Source: Rhodoferax potami (lineage in GTDB: Bacteria; Pseudomonadota; Gammaproteobacteria; Burkholderiales; Burkholderiaceae_C). Taken from it: a stretch of DNA of 64,000 bases. Positions 8,194 through 24,447 of the stretch are shown in pieces. The first letter of the stretch is position 1. Every line of letters begins with the position of its first letter. The notes beneath the pieces are model-generated. The model searched no databases. It had not been told where the DNA came from and worked only from the letters and a program-made list of their open reading frames with translations. Made by a program: the position numbers and the translations under genes. The DNA lies in assembly GCF_032193765.1 (NCBI RefSeq), contig NZ_JAVBIJ010000001.1, positions 1,426,001-1,490,000 on the forward strand, given 5' to 3'.

Positions 8194-10674
8194 TCAGGAA
8201 GCCAACTCCAGCGGCTTGCTCTTCCAGATCTTGTCGGCGTATTCGCCGATGGTGCGGTCGGCAGAGAACAGGCCCATGGCGGCTACGTTGCGCAGGGCTT
8301 TGACGGACCACGCTTCTTTGTTCTGGTAGGCCACGTCCACCTGCTCTTGCGCCGTGATGTAGGCAGCGTAGTCAGCCAGCAGCAGGTAGTGGTCACCCCA
8401 GTTCACCAGCAGGTCGTAAATGCTCTGGAAGCGGCCGGGCTCGTCGGGACTGAAGACACCATCGCGAACGGCTTCCAGCACCGCAGTCAGCTCAGCGTTG
8501 CCCTCGGCAATGGCGCGTGGCTGGTAGCCAGCGGCGCGGGTGGCGGCCACCTGCGGCGTGGTCAGGCCGAAGATGAAGATGTTGTCGGCACCCACGTTCT
8601 CCAGGATTTCGACGTTGGCGCCGTCCAGCGTGCCAATGGTGAGCGCACCGTTCAGGGCGAACTTCATGTTGCCGGTGCCGGATGCTTCGGTACCCGCGGT
8701 GGAGATTTGCTCCGACAAATCGGCCGCAGGGATGATGCGCTCTGCCAAGCTCACGCTGTAGTTGGGGATGAACACCACCTTGAGCAGGTTACCCACGCGC
8801 GGGTCGTTGTTGATGACGCTGGCCACGTTATTGATCAGGTGAATGATCTGCTTGGCCATGTGATACGCCGAAGCGGCCTTGCCCGCAAACACTACGACAC
8901 GGGGGACGGTCACCGAGCCGGGGTTGTTGATGATGCGCAAGTAGCGGGTCACCACGTGCAGCACATTGAGCAGCTGGCGTTTGTATTCGTGGATTCGCTT
9001 AACTTGCACGTCGTAGAGCGCATCCGTGGGAATGGTCAGGCCCATGTTCGCCTGCACCCAGTCAGCCAGGCGCTGCTTGTTGGCGAGCTTGGCGCCCTGG
9101 AATGCTTCGATCACTTTGGGCTGCGTCAGCACTGCGTTCAGGCCGCTGAGCTGCGTCAGGTCACGGCGCCAGCCGGTGCCGACCTGCTTGTCCAGCACCG
9201 CCGACAAAGCGGGGTTGGCCTGCGCCAACCAGCGGCGCGGGGTGATGCCGTTGGTTTTGTTGTTGAAGCGCTCGGGCCAGAGGTTGGCAAAGTCGAAGAA
9301 GATGCTTTCTTTCATCAGCTCCGAGTGCAGCGCCGACACGCCGTTCACCGAGTGGCTGGTGATGACGGCCAAATAGGCCATGCGCACACGGCGCTCTCCG
9401 CCCTCGTCTACCAAACTGACCTTGCGCAACAGCTCGGGGCTGCCGCCGCGCAGCGAGATCTGGTGCAAAAACTGGGCGTTGATGTCGTAAATGATTTGCA
9501 GGTGACGCGGCAGGATGCGGCCCATCATTTCCACCGGCCAGGTCTCCAGCGCCTCGTGCATGAGGGTGTGGTTGGTGTAACTGAACACGCCCTGGCACAG
9601 GCGCCAAGCGTCGGCCCAGGACAGGTGGTGCTCGTCGAGCAGCAAGCGCATCAGCTCGGGGATGGCCAACACGGGGTGGGTGTCGTTCAGGTGGATGCTG
9701 ACCTTGTTGGGCAGATTCTCAAAGTTGTCGTGGGTGCGCAGGTAGCGGCGCAACAAGTCTTGCACGCTAGCGCTGCAGAAGAAATACTCCTGGTGCAAGC
9801 GCAGCTCTTTGCCGGATGCGGTGGAGTCGTCCGGGTACAGCACGCGGGACACGTTCTCGGAGTGGTTTTTGGTCTCTACTGCCGCAAAGTAGTTGCCGCG
9901 GTTAAAGGCGCCCAAATCAATCTCTTGCGTAGCCTTGGCGGACCACAGTCGCAAGGTGTTGGTGGCTTTGGTGGCGTAGCCGGGAATGATGGTGTCATAG
10001 GCCATGGCCTGCACGTCGTGGCTGTCCACCCATTGGTAGACGTCGCCCACTTTCACCACATGGCCGCCGAACTGCACGCGGTAGTTCACCTCGGGGCGCG
10101 GAAACTCCCACGGGTTGCCGTGGGTGAGCCAGTAGTCCGGCACTTCCACTTGGCGGCCATCCACAATGGTTTGCTTGAACATGCCGTAGTCGTAACGGAT
10201 GCCGTAGCCAAAGCCGGGAATGTTCAACGTGGCCATGGAGTCCAGAAAGCAAGCGGCCAGGCGGCCCAAGCCACCGTTGCCCAACGCAGCGTCGGGCTCC
10301 AGCTCGGTCACCGCGTCGATGTCCACCCCAAAGTCCGCCAAGGCTTGCTTGACCCGCTCGCGCAGGCCCACGGCGAGCATGGCGTTGCTAAAGGTGCGGC
10401 CGATCAAAAACTCCATGCTGAGGTAGTACACCCGCTTGGCATCCTGGGCGTACTGGGCGCGGGTGGTGGTCATCCAGCGCTCGACCAGCTGGTCGCGCAC
10501 GGCATAGGCGGCGGCGTGCAACCAGTCTTCAGGGCGCGCAGCTTCAGGGTCTTTGCCCACCACAAACATCAGTTTGTTGGCGATGGAGCGTTTCAGGGAT
10601 TCGAGGTCGCGCCCGGGCGCATCAAATTCAAAAGTCACAGGGGCACTCGCAGTAGGGGAAGAGGTGTTGGTCAT
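8194..10674 (-). CDS. glgP: Glycogen phosphorylase
   Basis: 826 residues from the ATG at 10674, whose ATG overlaps the glgA TGA (ATGA). The enzyme releases glucose-1-phosphate from glycogen ends using pyridoxal phosphate. GT35 family hallmarks: [21 protein letters not shown] near the N-terminal third, and [14 protein letters not shown] followed by [12 protein letters not shown] near the C terminus, which holds the PLP lysine. Length agrees with bacterial phosphorylases (about 800-840). The frame runs upstream to 10770, but that extension lies within glgA and has no family sequence. Last gene of the glycogen cluster. Confidence 0.96.
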   Translation of the reverse strand: MTNTSSPTASAPVTFEFDAPGRDLESLKRSIANKLMFVVGKDPEAARPEDWLHAAAYAVRDQLVERWMTTTRAQYAQDAKRVYYLSMEFLIGRTFSNAMLAVGLRERVKQALADFGVDIDAVTELEPDAALGNGGLGRLAACFLDSMATLNIPGFGYGIRYDYGMFKQTIVDGRQVEVPDYWLTHGNPWEFPRPEVNYRVQFGGHVVKVGDVYQWVDSHDVQAMAYDTIIPGYATKATNTLRLWSAKATQEIDLGAFNRGNYFAAVETKNHSENVSRVLYPDDSTASGKELRLHQEYFFCSASVQDLLRRYLRTHDNFENLPNKVSIHLNDTHPVLAIPELMRLLLDEHHLSWADAWRLCQGVFSYTNHTLMHEALETWPVEMMGRILPRHLQIIYDINAQFLHQISLRGGSPELLRKVSLVDEGGERRVRMAYLAVITSHSVNGVSALHSELMKESIFFDFANLWPERFNNKTNGITPRRWLAQANPALSAVLDKQVGTGWRRDLTQLSGLNAVLTQPKVIEAFQGAKLANKQRLADWVQANMGLTIPTDALYDVQVKRIHEYKRQLLNVLHVVTRYLRIINNPGSVTVPRVVVFAGKAASAYHMAKQIIHLINNVASVINNDPRVGNLLKVVFIPNYSVSLAERIIPAADLSEQISTAGTEASGTGNMKFALNGALTIGTLDGANVEILENVGADNIFIFGLTTPQVAATRAAGYQPRAIAEGNAELTAVLEAVRDGVFSPDEPGRFQSIYDLLVNWGDHYLLLADYAAYITAQEQVDVAYQNKEAWSVKALRNVAAMGLFSADRTIGEYADKIWKSKPLELAS

Positions 10675-12140
10675 TCTTGAATCAACCTTTGGTAAAGGTG
10701 GGTGTAGTGTCCGGCGGCGGTAGCCCAGTCGAAGGCAAGCTTCATGCCGGTTTGGCGCACGCGGTTCCATTCCGCCTTGCGGTGGTAGAGGGCAAATGCG
10801 CGGCGCACCGCCTTGCGGTAGGCGGTTTCGTCAAACACATCGAATACAAAGCCGGTGGCGGTGCGGTCTTCGAGGGTTTCGAGGTCGCTGTCCACCACGG
10901 TGTCAGCCAAGCCGCCTACGCGACGCACCAAAGGCAAGCTGCCGTATTTGAGGCCATACATCTGGGTCAAGCCACAGGGCTCAAAGCGCGAGGGCACCAG
11001 GGTTACGTCACTGCCGGCGAATACCCGGTGGGCAAAGGATTCGTCATAGCCCAGTTTCACGGCCACCCGGCCGGCGTGGGTTTTGGCGCGCTCGGTGAAG
11101 GCCTGCTCCATCCAGGTGTCGCCACTGCCCAGCACCAGCAATTGGCCACCTCGCGACACTATTTCGTCCAGCCCGGCCAGCACCAGCGGCAGACCTTTTT
11201 GTTCAGTGAGGCGGCTCACCACGGCGAACAGCGGCGCATCAGGTTCGATAGCCAGGCCCATGGTGCCTTGCAGCATGGCCTTGTTAATTGCTTTGCCTGC
11301 CATGTGGCGGGCGTCAAAATTTTGCTCTAGCAAGGCGTCGCTGGTCGGGTTCCAAACCGTGTCATCCACTGCATTCAGGATGCCGCTCAAGGCATCACGC
11401 CTTGCCATCAGCAAGCCATCCAGCCCGCAGCCCTGCTCAGGCGTCTGGATTTCGCGGGCGTAGGTGGGGCTCACAGTCGTGATGTGGCTGGCATAAAACA
11501 AGCCGGCCTTCATGAAGGAGAGCTGGCCATGAAACTCCATGCCTTGCACGTGAAAAGCCTCGCCCGGCAGACCCAAATCGCCGAAATACTGCGGGCCAAA
11601 TACGCCTTGGTACGCCAGGTTGTGCACGGTAAATACCGAAGGTACCCGCGTGGCGCCGCGATCGGCCCAGAGTTTGAGGTAAGCACTGGCCAAACCTGCG
11701 TGCCAGTCGTGGCTGTGCACCAGTTGGGCGCGCCACAGGCTGTCCATGCCATGCGCCAGATGGGCTGCGGCTTGGCCTAGCGCTGCGAAACGGCGGTGGT
11801 TGTCGCCATAGGGCTGCTTGTTGGCATCTTCATACGGGTTGCCGGGGCGCTCGTAGAGCCCAGGCGCGATCAGCACATAAGCGCCCTGCTGCATGTCACC
11901 GCGGGCGAGTGCCGGCAAGTCGCCATAGACAACTTCCACCATTTCGCCCCAAGGCATCACAAACGCACCCACCGGGCTGGGGTTGCGCAGGCCCGCCACG
12001 ATGGCCGGAAAACCCGGCAGCAGCACCCGCACATCGCAGCCTGCTTCATGCAAAGCCGCCGGCAGCGCACCGGCAATGTCAGCCAGCCCTCCGGTTTTGA
12101 GCAGAGGGAAAATTTCGGCACTGACTTGCAGGATGCGCAT
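10671..12140 (-). CDS. glgA: Glycogen synthase (ADP-glucose, GT5)
   Basis: 489 residues from the ATG at 12140, with GAAAGAG just upstream; an ATT/ATG further upstream would add only seven residues. It transfers glucose from ADP-glucose to the growing alpha-1,4 chain. N-terminal [27 protein letters not shown] contains the KTGGL ADP-glucose loop; [10 protein letters not shown] and the C-terminal [30 protein letters not shown] (E and STGGL-like loop) complete the active site. It overlaps glgP by four bases and is separated from glgC by a repeat-containing gap of 130 bp. Confidence 0.96.
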   Translation of the reverse strand: MRILQVSAEIFPLLKTGGLADIAGALPAALHEAGCDVRVLLPGFPAIVAGLRNPSPVGAFVMPWGEMVEVVYGDLPALARGDMQQGAYVLIAPGLYERPGNPYEDANKQPYGDNHRRFAALGQAAAHLAHGMDSLWRAQLVHSHDWHAGLASAYLKLWADRGATRVPSVFTVHNLAYQGVFGPQYFGDLGLPGEAFHVQGMEFHGQLSFMKAGLFYASHITTVSPTYAREIQTPEQGCGLDGLLMARRDALSGILNAVDDTVWNPTSDALLEQNFDARHMAGKAINKAMLQGTMGLAIEPDAPLFAVVSRLTEQKGLPLVLAGLDEIVSRGGQLLVLGSGDTWMEQAFTERAKTHAGRVAVKLGYDESFAHRVFAGSDVTLVPSRFEPCGLTQMYGLKYGSLPLVRRVGGLADTVVDSDLETLEDRTATGFVFDVFDETAYRKAVRRAFALYHRKAEWNRVRQTGMKLAFDWATAAGHYTHLYQRLIQE

Positions 12141-12173
12141 ACGCTCTTTCTTCACAATCATTTTTAATATTGC

Positions 12174-12270
12174 TGCCCCGCCTCAGGGCACCCGCAGAAC
12201 CGGCTTTGCCGGGCTGCTGGGTGCGCCCCCCTCCCGCCAGAGGCGAGAGAGGGGGGAGACGCGCAGCGGC

Positions 12271-12278
<8 letters not shown>
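12174..12278. repeat. GC-rich REP-like repeat between glgC and glgA
   Basis: About 105 bp made of nested inverted repeats: CCGGCTTTGCCGG at 12200-12212 and a C-rich/G-rich pair (CCCCCCTC at about 12226 and GAGGGGGG near 12255). Read on the minus strand it starts CCCCTGAGCCGCTGCGCG, a type of sequence I associate with Comamonadaceae intergenic repeats. The glgC stop codon (12271-12273) lies inside it. Only one copy is present in this window, so its repeated nature is from memory. Confidence 0.5.
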
Positions 12279-13575
<1,297 letters not shown>

Positions 13576-13634
13576 GGGTTTGTCTCCTGTCGCTTAGGTT
13601 TTTTTGAAAAAATTAGGGCCTGTGCTTCTGTGGC

Positions 13635-15293
<1,659 letters not shown>

Positions 15294-15305
15294 TTAAAAA
15301 AATGG

Positions 15306-17389
15306 TTACCAAGTCAAAAGCATGAGGCTATCTGCCTGCAGCGTTATGACAGTGCTAACCACCGGGACGCCTTCTGAGGGCAACTCCGGAACGGCGGAAT
15401 CCAACACCACGCGCCACGCGCCTTGCGGTAGGCAAAACACCTGCTCGTGGGGACTGGGGTTAAGGAGCAGCAACACCGCATCCGGCGTGCCGGCCTGACG
15501 GGCGACCGCCATGGCGCCGCCGTGGGGCGCGTCCCAATCAGCGGGCTGCAAGGTGCGGCCGTCCGGCAAGGCCCAAGTAGCTACCTGGCCGCAACCAGTG
15601 GACTCTGCACTACTGCGCCACCAACCACTGGCTTGCAATGCCGGCAGTTGCCGGCGCAAGGCAATCGCGCGGGCCCAGAAAGCAGTTTCATGGTGGGCCA
15701 AGGCGTCCCAGCGCAACCAGGTCGTGGCATTGTCTTGGCAATAGGCGTTGTTGTTGCCGCCCTGGGTGTGGCCGAGCTCGTCGCCCGCCAGCAGCATGGG
15801 GGTGCCCAGGGACAAAACCGTGGCTGCCAGCAAGGTGCGGCGGTGCCGGGCTCGGGCCTCTTGCACCGCAGGCAGGTCGCTGGCGCCCTCGACGCCGTGG
15901 TTCACGCTCAAGTTGTGGCCATGGCCATCGCGGTTGTGCTCGCCGTTGGCCTGGTTGTGGCGTTCACAGTAGCTCACGACGTCCATCAAATTGAAGCCAT
16001 CGTGGGCTGTCACAAAATTCACGCTGCTGTGCGCAGCACGCTGCCCGTGGGCAAATGCATCGGCTGAGCCGGCCAAGTGATGGGCCAAGGCACCACGGCT
16101 GGCGCTATGTCGCAGCCATGCGCTGCGCTGGGTATCGCGGAAACGGTCGTTCCACTCCAGCCACCCGTGCGGAAAAGCGCCCAGCTGGTAGCCACCGGGC
16201 CCGATGTCCCAAGGCTCCACCACCATCAGGCGATTGCGCAACACCGGGTCTTGGGCCACAGCCAACAACCACGGGGCGTGGGGCTGAAAGCGGTAGCCGG
16301 CCTCTTGGGTGCCACGCGCCATGACGGGCGCAAGGTCAAAGCGAAAACCATCAACCCCGAAGTCCTGCACCCAGGTGCGCAAGCTATCCATCACGGTGCG
16401 CAGCACGATCGGGTGGTTGAGATTGACGCAGTTGCCGCAGCCTGTCCAATTGATGTAGCGGGCAGGATCTTCGGGCTCCAGGTGGTAATAGGTGGCGTTG
16501 GCTATTCCGCGCAAGCTCAGCAGTGGGCCGAACTCATCGGTCTCAGCCGTGTGGTTGTAGACCACATCAAGAATCACCTCCAAGCCTGCAGCGTGCAAAG
16601 CATCGACCATGGCGCGGAATTCCGAGCGCGGGCTGCTGCCCGGTGTGCCGCTCCAATAGCGAGGCTCAGGCGCGCTCCAGGCAATGGGGCTGTAGCCCCA
16701 ATAATTGCTGAGCCCCAGGTGCTGCAAGCGCTCTTCGTCGGCGCGCGCGGCCACCGGCATCACACTCACGGTGGTAATGCCCAAGGCTTTCAAATGTGCA
16801 ATGGCTGCCGGATGCGCCAAGCCGGCATAGGTGCCACGCAAGTGCAGCGGCACTTCGGGGTGCAACTGGGTGAAGCCCTTGACGTGCAGTTCATACAGCA
16901 CCCGCTGCGCGGGATCAATCTTTGGCCCTGCACTTGCGGGCGGCAAGGCGCTCACCACCCGCGCCTTGAGCGCGGTAGCTGAGTTGTCCCGTGGGTCGGG
17001 TTGCTGCACGCCGCGTGCGCTTTCAGGGGTGTGGGCCCAGTGCAGGTCGGACCCGTCGTAACGGCCCACGACCTCCCAGGCATAGGGGTCGAGCAACAAC
17101 TTGGCCGGATTGAACCGGTGTCCCTGCGTGGGAGCCCAAGGGCCGTGAACCCGGTATCCGTACACTTGCCCTGCCCCTGCGCCGGGCAATAACCCATGCC
17201 AGACCGGCCCGGTGCGCGCCGGCAACGCGATGCGCTGCAGCTCGGTGGTGCCGGTGTCATCAAACAGGCACAGCTCCACGCGAGTGGCATCTGGTGCAGC
17301 CAACGCGAAGTTCACACCGTCTGCAGTGAAGCTCGCGCCCCACGCAGGGGCAGAGCCCGGCAACAAAGTCGTCAAAGGCATAGAAAGAC

Positions 17390-17393
<4 letters not shown>
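15306..17393 (-). CDS. glgX: Glycogen debranching enzyme GlgX
   Basis: 695 residues from the ATG at 17393, which overlaps the glgB stop (ATGA). GH13 family: N-terminal CBM48-like region with [28 protein letters not shown], then the TIM barrel with [12 protein letters not shown] (region I), GFRFDLAPV (region II, nucleophile Asp) and [18 protein letters not shown] (region IV), plus the GlgX-typical NNAYCQDN segment. It hydrolyses alpha-1,6 links of phosphorylase-trimmed glycogen. An alternative ATG lies four codons later (17381). Confidence 0.95.
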
Positions 17394-19576
<2,183 letters not shown>

Positions 19577-19698
19577 ATGTCTCTCACATTCACCCGTGGC
19601 GAGTCCGCGGGCTTGTCATTGGTTTAAATCACAGCTTATTGCATAAGTCTGCAAAAAACCGGTCACCGGATGGCAAGCCGCACCAAAAGCGGAATTTT

Positions 19699-19709
19699 GT
19701 AACCGTTAC
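19699..19709. promoter_or_regulatory. LacI-type operator-like palindrome upstream of the glycogen cluster
   Basis: GTAACCGTTAC is a perfect 11-base palindrome centred on one C; with two further bases each side it is TTGTAACCGTTACCA with one mismatch. The form resembles LacI/GalR-family operators, which centre on CG with AAC/GTT arms. A half-site-like AGTTACC lies at 19718. It is about 125 bp upstream of glgB and just behind the TraB/GumN stop side. No regulator gene is in view, so the function is inferred only. Confidence 0.35.
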
Positions 19710-19764
19710 CACCAAGAGTTACCAACATTGTGAAGGCTGAGTTGCCTCTAAAAAGGCTTGCCAA

Positions 19765-20739
19765 TCAGGGTAAACGCTCGACCTGATAGCCCATTCGGCC
19801 TAACACTGCGGGCAAACCCCGATCTCCCGCCATGTGCAAACTCCCGACCGCAGCAAACACGCGCTGTCCTGCACGGTGCATGGCGTCAATCTGCTGCGCC
19901 ATGGCGGGGTTTCGTTTGTCTAGAAGCCGCTGCATCTGTAACTTCTCCATCGGAGTTACCACGCATTCACACCATTGCTGGTAGGTGTCGAGGCGCTGCT
20001 GATCGCCGGACTCCCACATGCGCACCAGGTCCCGCAGGCTCTGACGCGCGGTACCGGCCTCGAGCTCTCGTAAACCGTCTTCCAGCATCCCGTGAGCTTC
20101 TGCTGCGTTAGCGGACAGCAAAGCTTGTAACTGCAGCTCGACGGTTTCCAGGGATACCACGGGCATGCCACGTTGCCGGGCAAAAAGCGATAAGTATGTC
20201 TCGGATCCGAACTGCGCTTCGAACCCATCCCGGCGTGCCAACGCCAAGGCGACGCCCGACAACAGCAGTTCCGACGGGCTCGTACCCACCGAATTCACCG
20301 GCAGGCACTGCATTTGCAGCTGGCGAACCAAACGCTGCCGCAACTCAGGGGCGAGTGGCCACGATGGCGCCTGCGCCAGCGCTACCCCCATGCGACGGGC
20401 GTTGTCAGGATCCAGAGGATCAAGCTCCAGCGCCAAGGTGCTTGCGTTCTGCAAAGCGCTTGCCATCGCAGGGCCTGCCGCCAACCAGTTGTCGCGACCT
20501 ACATGCAAGGTGCCGTAGAGATAAGAGCTGTGTCCGTCCCGAGTAAGGCGCCAGAGAAATCCGCGATCCCGCGCCTGCGCCCGGGATGCAGCGAACATCT
20601 CGGCGCTCAAGGGCTTGCTCTCTGGCGGGCAATCAACGAGCCCGTCCTGGGCACGAGCATCCCGTGCGACAAAGGCTAAACCTGCGAAAAGCGCTATAAA
20701 AAGTAGAGCAACTTGCGCAAGCTTAGCGGGGGCCAGCAC
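19765..20739 (-). CDS. TraB/GumN family protein
   Basis: 324 residues with an N-terminal signal peptide (hydrophobic run about residues 8-25, AARAQ-like cleavage near ARAQD). The family core is GHSSYLYGTLHVGR (about residues 70-83), where GTxH is the putative metal-binding motif, an ELDP segment (TLALELDPLD) and the C-terminal FAAVGSLHMAGDRGLPAVL. These are the paired GTLH and GxxHL signatures of TraB/GumN/TIKI-like proteins, a metalloprotease-like group with mostly unknown substrates. It ends about 190 bp upstream of glgB on the same strand. Confidence 0.85.
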   Translation of the reverse strand: MLAPAKLAQVALLFIALFAGLAFVARDARAQDGLVDCPPESKPLSAEMFAASRAQARDRGFLWRLTRDGHSSYLYGTLHVGRDNWLAAGPAMASALQNASTLALELDPLDPDNARRMGVALAQAPSWPLAPELRQRLVRQLQMQCLPVNSVGTSPSELLLSGVALALARRDGFEAQFGSETYLSLFARQRGMPVVSLETVELQLQALLSANAAEAHGMLEDGLRELEAGTARQSLRDLVRMWESGDQQRLDTYQQWCECVVTPMEKLQMQRLLDKRNPAMAQQIDAMHRAGQRVFAAVGSLHMAGDRGLPAVLGRMGYQVERLP

Positions 20740-20774
20740 CCCAAAAGACCTGAAGAAAATCGCCTGACTCCGTA

Positions 20775-23237
20775 TTAGCGCGGCTTACGGGCCGCTTTAA
20801 ACGCCGGCTTCGGCGCACCTGTGTCGCGCGGGGGCAGCCCGGTGTGCTGTGTCAGCAATCGGCCCTTGACCGGTGCAGCGGCCTTACCCAAAGGCTGTAC
20901 CCGCCCCGCAGCCGCCTTGACCGGCGCCACGGTGGAGTTCTTTTTACGGGCGCTCTGATAGCCACCATCCACCAGCGGCTGGAAGGTCGGAATCAAGTGA
21001 TGCTTGCCATTACCAATCAGGTCGGAGCGGCCCATGGTCTTGAGCGCCTCGCGCAACAGCGGCCAGTTGTTGGCATCGTGGTAGCGCAAAAACGCCTTGT
21101 GCAAACGGCGGCGCTTTTCACCCCGCACGATGTCCACGGTTTCCTCTTCGCTCTGGGCGGTGCGATGCACACGCTTCAGGGTGTTGCGGCCGGAGTGATA
21201 CATGGCCGTGGCCGTGGCCATCGGGCTCGGGTAGAAGGTCTGGACCTGGTCGGCACGGAAACCGTTTTTCTTGAGCCAGATGGCCAAGTTCATCATGTCT
21301 TCATCACTGGTGCCGGGGTGGGCTGCGATGAAATACGGAATCAGGTACTGCTTTTTGCCGGCTTCGGCGCTGAACTTCTCGAACAGCTGTTTGAATTTGT
21401 CGTAGCTGCCGATGCCCGGCTTCATCATCTTGGTGAGCGGGCCCTGCTCGGTGTGCTCAGGCGCGATCTTCAGATAGCCGCCCACGTGATGCTGCACCAG
21501 CTCTTTCACATACTCTGGGCTCTTCACCGCGAGGTCATAACGCAGGCCGGAACCAATCAAAATTTTCTTGATGCCCTTGAGCGCACGGGCGCGGCGGTAG
21601 ATCTTGATGAGCGGGTCGTGGTTGGTGGTCAGGTTCTGGCAGATGCCGGGGTACACACAGCTGGGCTTGCGGCAGGCCGCTTCAATCTCGGGGCTGCGGC
21701 AGCCCAAGCGGTACATATTGGCGGTGGGGCCACCGAGATCAGAAATCGTGCCGGTGAAGCCTTTCACCTTGTCGCGGATATCTTCCACTTCTTTGATGAT
21801 GGACTCTTCGGAGCGGCTCTGGATGATGCGGCCCTCGTGCTCAGTAATAGAACAGAAGGTACAGCCGCCAAAACAGCCGCGCATGATGTTCACGCTGAAG
21901 CGGATCATCTCCCAGGCCGGGATCTTGGTTGCGCCGTCATGGCCGCCGTTTTCATCGGCATAGGCTGCGTGGGGACTGCGGGCATACGGCAGGTCGAACA
22001 CAAAGTCCATCTCCGCAGTGGTGAGCGGGATCGGTGGCGGGTTGATCCACACGTCACGCGCGGTCACGCCCTCCCCGTGCGCCTGCACCAAGGCCCGTGC
22101 ATTACCGGGATTGGTCTCCAGGTGCAGCACCCGGTTGGCGTGTGCATAGAGCACCGGGTCGCTTTTCACCTGCTCATAGCTGGGCAAACGGATCACGGAG
22201 CGCTCGCGCGGTGGCACTTTGAGCTTGCCTTTGCCACTCGACAGCGCAGGGTTGGCGAAGAAGGTCAACGGTGCAATAGACGCATTGACTTCGGGTTTAG
22301 CGTCTTTTTGGCCTGTAGCGCTCGTGGAATCTGCGCGAGCAGCTCCTGATTTCATAGCACCAGCTGCCTCAGCTGCTGCCGCAGTCGCTTGGGCCTCGTC
22401 ATCTTTGGCGCAAGTGGCACCGTTCTCGGCAGCTAACTCGCTGGTCGTCATGTAGGGGTTGACATGGGCCTCCACGCGGCCGGGCTCATCCACCGTGGTC
22501 GACGTGATCTCGAACCAGTCTTTGGCGGACTCGTCATCAGGGCGACGCACAAAAGCGGTGCCCCGGACATCGGTGATTTGCTCCACAGGCTCTTTGGCCG
22601 CCAGGCGGTGGGCAATCTCCACGATCGCACGCTCAGCATTGCCGTACAACAGCAGGTCGCACTTGGCATCTACGACGATGCTGCGGCGGACCTTGTCGCT
22701 CCAGTAGTCGTAATGCGCGATTCGGCGCAGGCTGCCTTCGATACCGCCCAACACGATCGGCGTGTCTTTGAAGGCCTCACGGCAACGCTGGCTGTAGACG
22801 ATGGCCGCACGGTCGGGGCGCTTGCCGCCCACATCGCCCGGGGTGTAGGCGTCGTCACTGCGGATCTTGCGGTCTGCGGTGTAGCGGTTGATCATGGAGT
22901 CCATGTTGCCGCTGGTCACACCCCAGAAGAGATTGGGTTTACCCAAGGCCTTGAAGGCCTCAGCACTGGTCCAGTCAGGCTGGGCAATGATGCCCACCCG
23001 GAAACCCTGCGACTCGAGCATCCTGCCGATCACCGCCATGCCGAAACTCGGGTGGTCCACATAAGCATCGCCCGTGACGATGATGATGTCGCAACTGTCC
23101 CAACCGAGTTTGTCCATTTCTGCACGGCTCATGGGCAGGAAAGGGGCCGTGCCGAAGCGCGATGCCCAGTACTTGCGGTAGCTGGTGATCGGTTTGGCGG
23201 CGCGCGCGAAGAAAGAGACGTCGAGGGGAGCGTTCAT
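20775..23237 (-). CDS. YgiQ family radical SAM protein
   Basis: 820 residues. Domain order: N-terminal UPF0313/YgiQ domain (about residues 10-290), linker, radical SAM domain with the CxxxCxxC iron-sulfur motif in [12 protein letters not shown] (about residue 450), and a C-terminal tail rich in Lys, Ala and Pro. Partner motifs [13 protein letters not shown] and [12 protein letters not shown] are typical of YgiQ. The reaction is not established for the family. Odd feature: residues about 293-312 ([18 protein letters not shown] within them) are encoded by a copy of the dispersed intergenic repeat, read in frame; the region from 270 to 320 is low-complexity and likely a flexible linker. Confidence 0.93.
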   Translation of the reverse strand: MNAPLDVSFFARAAKPITSYRKYWASRFGTAPFLPMSRAEMDKLGWDSCDIIIVTGDAYVDHPSFGMAVIGRMLESQGFRVGIIAQPDWTSAEAFKALGKPNLFWGVTSGNMDSMINRYTADRKIRSDDAYTPGDVGGKRPDRAAIVYSQRCREAFKDTPIVLGGIEGSLRRIAHYDYWSDKVRRSIVVDAKCDLLLYGNAERAIVEIAHRLAAKEPVEQITDVRGTAFVRRPDDESAKDWFEITSTTVDEPGRVEAHVNPYMTTSELAAENGATCAKDDEAQATAAAAEAAGAMKSGAARADSTSATGQKDAKPEVNASIAPLTFFANPALSSGKGKLKVPPRERSVIRLPSYEQVKSDPVLYAHANRVLHLETNPGNARALVQAHGEGVTARDVWINPPPIPLTTAEMDFVFDLPYARSPHAAYADENGGHDGATKIPAWEMIRFSVNIMRGCFGGCTFCSITEHEGRIIQSRSEESIIKEVEDIRDKVKGFTGTISDLGGPTANMYRLGCRSPEIEAACRKPSCVYPGICQNLTTNHDPLIKIYRRARALKGIKKILIGSGLRYDLAVKSPEYVKELVQHHVGGYLKIAPEHTEQGPLTKMMKPGIGSYDKFKQLFEKFSAEAGKKQYLIPYFIAAHPGTSDEDMMNLAIWLKKNGFRADQVQTFYPSPMATATAMYHSGRNTLKRVHRTAQSEEETVDIVRGEKRRRLHKAFLRYHDANNWPLLREALKTMGRSDLIGNGKHHLIPTFQPLVDGGYQSARKKNSTVAPVKAAAGRVQPLGKAAAPVKGRLLTQHTGLPPRDTGAPKPAFKAARKPR
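22302..22359 (+). repeat. Dispersed repeat, copy D, inside the ygiQ coding sequence
   Basis: Aligns along its whole length with copy E at 42792-42849, including 16 identical bases (TGCGCGAGCAGCTCCT), and with the core of copy B. It is antisense to ygiQ and has no stop in the ygiQ frame. All other copies in the window lie between genes or at gene ends. Confidence 0.8.
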
Positions 23238-23292
23238 GGGAGTCCGGGGGATAACCCGTAAGTGTAAGGTTTTGCGCTTCCCAGCGCACTAG

Positions 23293-23312
23293 GTGGGGCT
23301 TCTTCGCCCCAC
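23293..23312. terminator. Hairpin upstream of the ABC importer operon
   Basis: GTGGGGC and GCCCCAC form a perfect 7-bp stem around a 6-base loop (TTCTTC). It lies 55 bp upstream of the ygiQ start codon and 220 bp before the substrate-binding protein gene. No T-run follows, so termination is uncertain. The rest of the 295-bp gap (23238-23532) holds a second small hairpin near 23432 and a TAGAAT box near 23473 that could be a -10 element for the importer; nothing else is visible. Confidence 0.3.
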
Positions 23313-23532
23313 TGGCAATTCCGATTTTGAAGAGCGAGTCTCCAGCGGGACTGTGCGCATTCGGAAATTTCCTTGCTCAACAGCTTCCGAAACCGCCAAA
23401 AGCATGTTTTTTACCGGTACAAACCCCCATGCCCCATGAAGGGGCGGCATCAAATTTGCTGTGGTTACCCCGTAGAATGATTTTTTCTTTACGCAACCAC
23501 CGGCTCTGTCCGGTACATCAAAGGACTTTTCC

Positions 23533-24378
23533 ATGAAGAAACTCCTGCTGGCACTGGCAGCAACCTCCGTTTTGGCCGCCTGCGGCAAAAAAGAAGAAGC
23601 CGCTCCCGCAGTACCCGCTGCTCCTGCTTCCGCACCCGTTGCAGCCGCTCCTGCGCCAGAAGTAGGTCCCCTGAAGGTCGCGATTGATCCGACCTACGAA
23701 CCCTTCACCTTCAAGTCTGCAGACGGCCAGCCCACCGGCTTTGACGTCGATGTCGCCAACGCCCTGTGCGAGCAGATCAAGCGCAAGTGCGAGTTCGTGG
23801 AACAAGTCTGGGACAGCATGATCCCCGGCCTGAACGCCAAGAAGTACGACGTCATCATCTCCTCCATGTCCATTACCGATGACCGCCTGAAGGAAGTGGA
23901 CTTCACCGACAAGTACTACAACACCCCCAGCCGCTTGGTTCTGAAAAAGGGCGTCAAGTTCACCGACGCAGCCTCCATCAAGGGCAAAAAGATCGGTGTT
24001 TTGAAGGGTTCCACCCAAGAAAAATACGCCATGGGCGACCTGAAGCCTGCTGGCGTGATCGTGAACTCCTACGAAGCGCAAGACCAGGTGTACCTGGACA
24101 TCAAGTCCGGCCGTCTGGACGGTACCGTGGCTGACTACATGGAAGTCACCGGTGGCTTCTTGTCCAAGCCTGAAGGCGCCAAATACGAATTGGTGGGCCC
24201 TGACTTGAAAATGCCCCAGTACTTCGGTTACGGCGCTGGTATTGCCCTGCGTAAGGGTGAAGACCAACTCAAGGGCGAGTTGAACGAAGCCATCAAGGCC
24301 ATCCGCGCCAATGGCACTTACAAGACCCTGAACGACAAGTACTTTGCCAAGTACAACATCGACGTTTACGGCGAATAA
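23533..24378 (+). CDS. Polar amino-acid ABC transporter, substrate-binding lipoprotein
   Basis: 281 residues. Type II lipoprotein signal with lipobox SVLAAC (Cys about residue 17), then an Ala/Pro/Val-rich spacer to residue 47, then an SBP family 3 domain (VAIDPTYEPFTFKSADGQPTGFDVDVANALC). AAKYDVIISSMSITDDRLKEVDFTDKYY-type sequence matches ArgT/HisJ-like proteins, and W/D/R ligands for an amino group are in place (SSMSITDDR). Probably binds a basic or polar amino acid; the aspartoacylase-like gene in the operon hints at an acylated amino acid. RBS AAGGAC precedes the ATG. Confidence 0.92.
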   Translation: MKKLLLALAATSVLAACGKKEEAAPAVPAAPASAPVAAAPAPEVGPLKVAIDPTYEPFTFKSADGQPTGFDVDVANALCEQIKRKCEFVEQVWDSMIPGLNAKKYDVIISSMSITDDRLKEVDFTDKYYNTPSRLVLKKGVKFTDAASIKGKKIGVLKGSTQEKYAMGDLKPAGVIVNSYEAQDQVYLDIKSGRLDGTVADYMEVTGGFLSKPEGAKYELVGPDLKMPQYFGYGAGIALRKGEDQLKGELNEAIKAIRANGTYKTLNDKYFAKYNIDVYGE

Positions 24379-24399
24379 ATCTTGTAAAACCCACGCATC

Positions 24400-24422
24400 G
24401 GGGCGCAGTAGTGCGCCCCTTT
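24400..24422 (+). terminator. Intercistronic terminator or attenuator after the binding-protein gene
   Basis: GGGGCGCA and TGCGCCCC make a perfect 8-bp stem with the loop GTAG, followed by TTT. It lies between the substrate-binding protein and the first permease. A partial stop or RNA stabiliser here would give more binding protein than permease, as is common in such operons. Confidence 0.6.
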
Positions 24423-24447
24423 GCGTTCCATGCGCCCACAGGCTTTC

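Noticed and set aside
8347..10680. A 777-codon open frame on the plus strand opposite glgP
   Set aside because: It is the antisense shadow of a well-supported glgP; its composition (Val/His/Gln/Gly-rich, no motif) is typical of frames opposite high-GC coding sequence.
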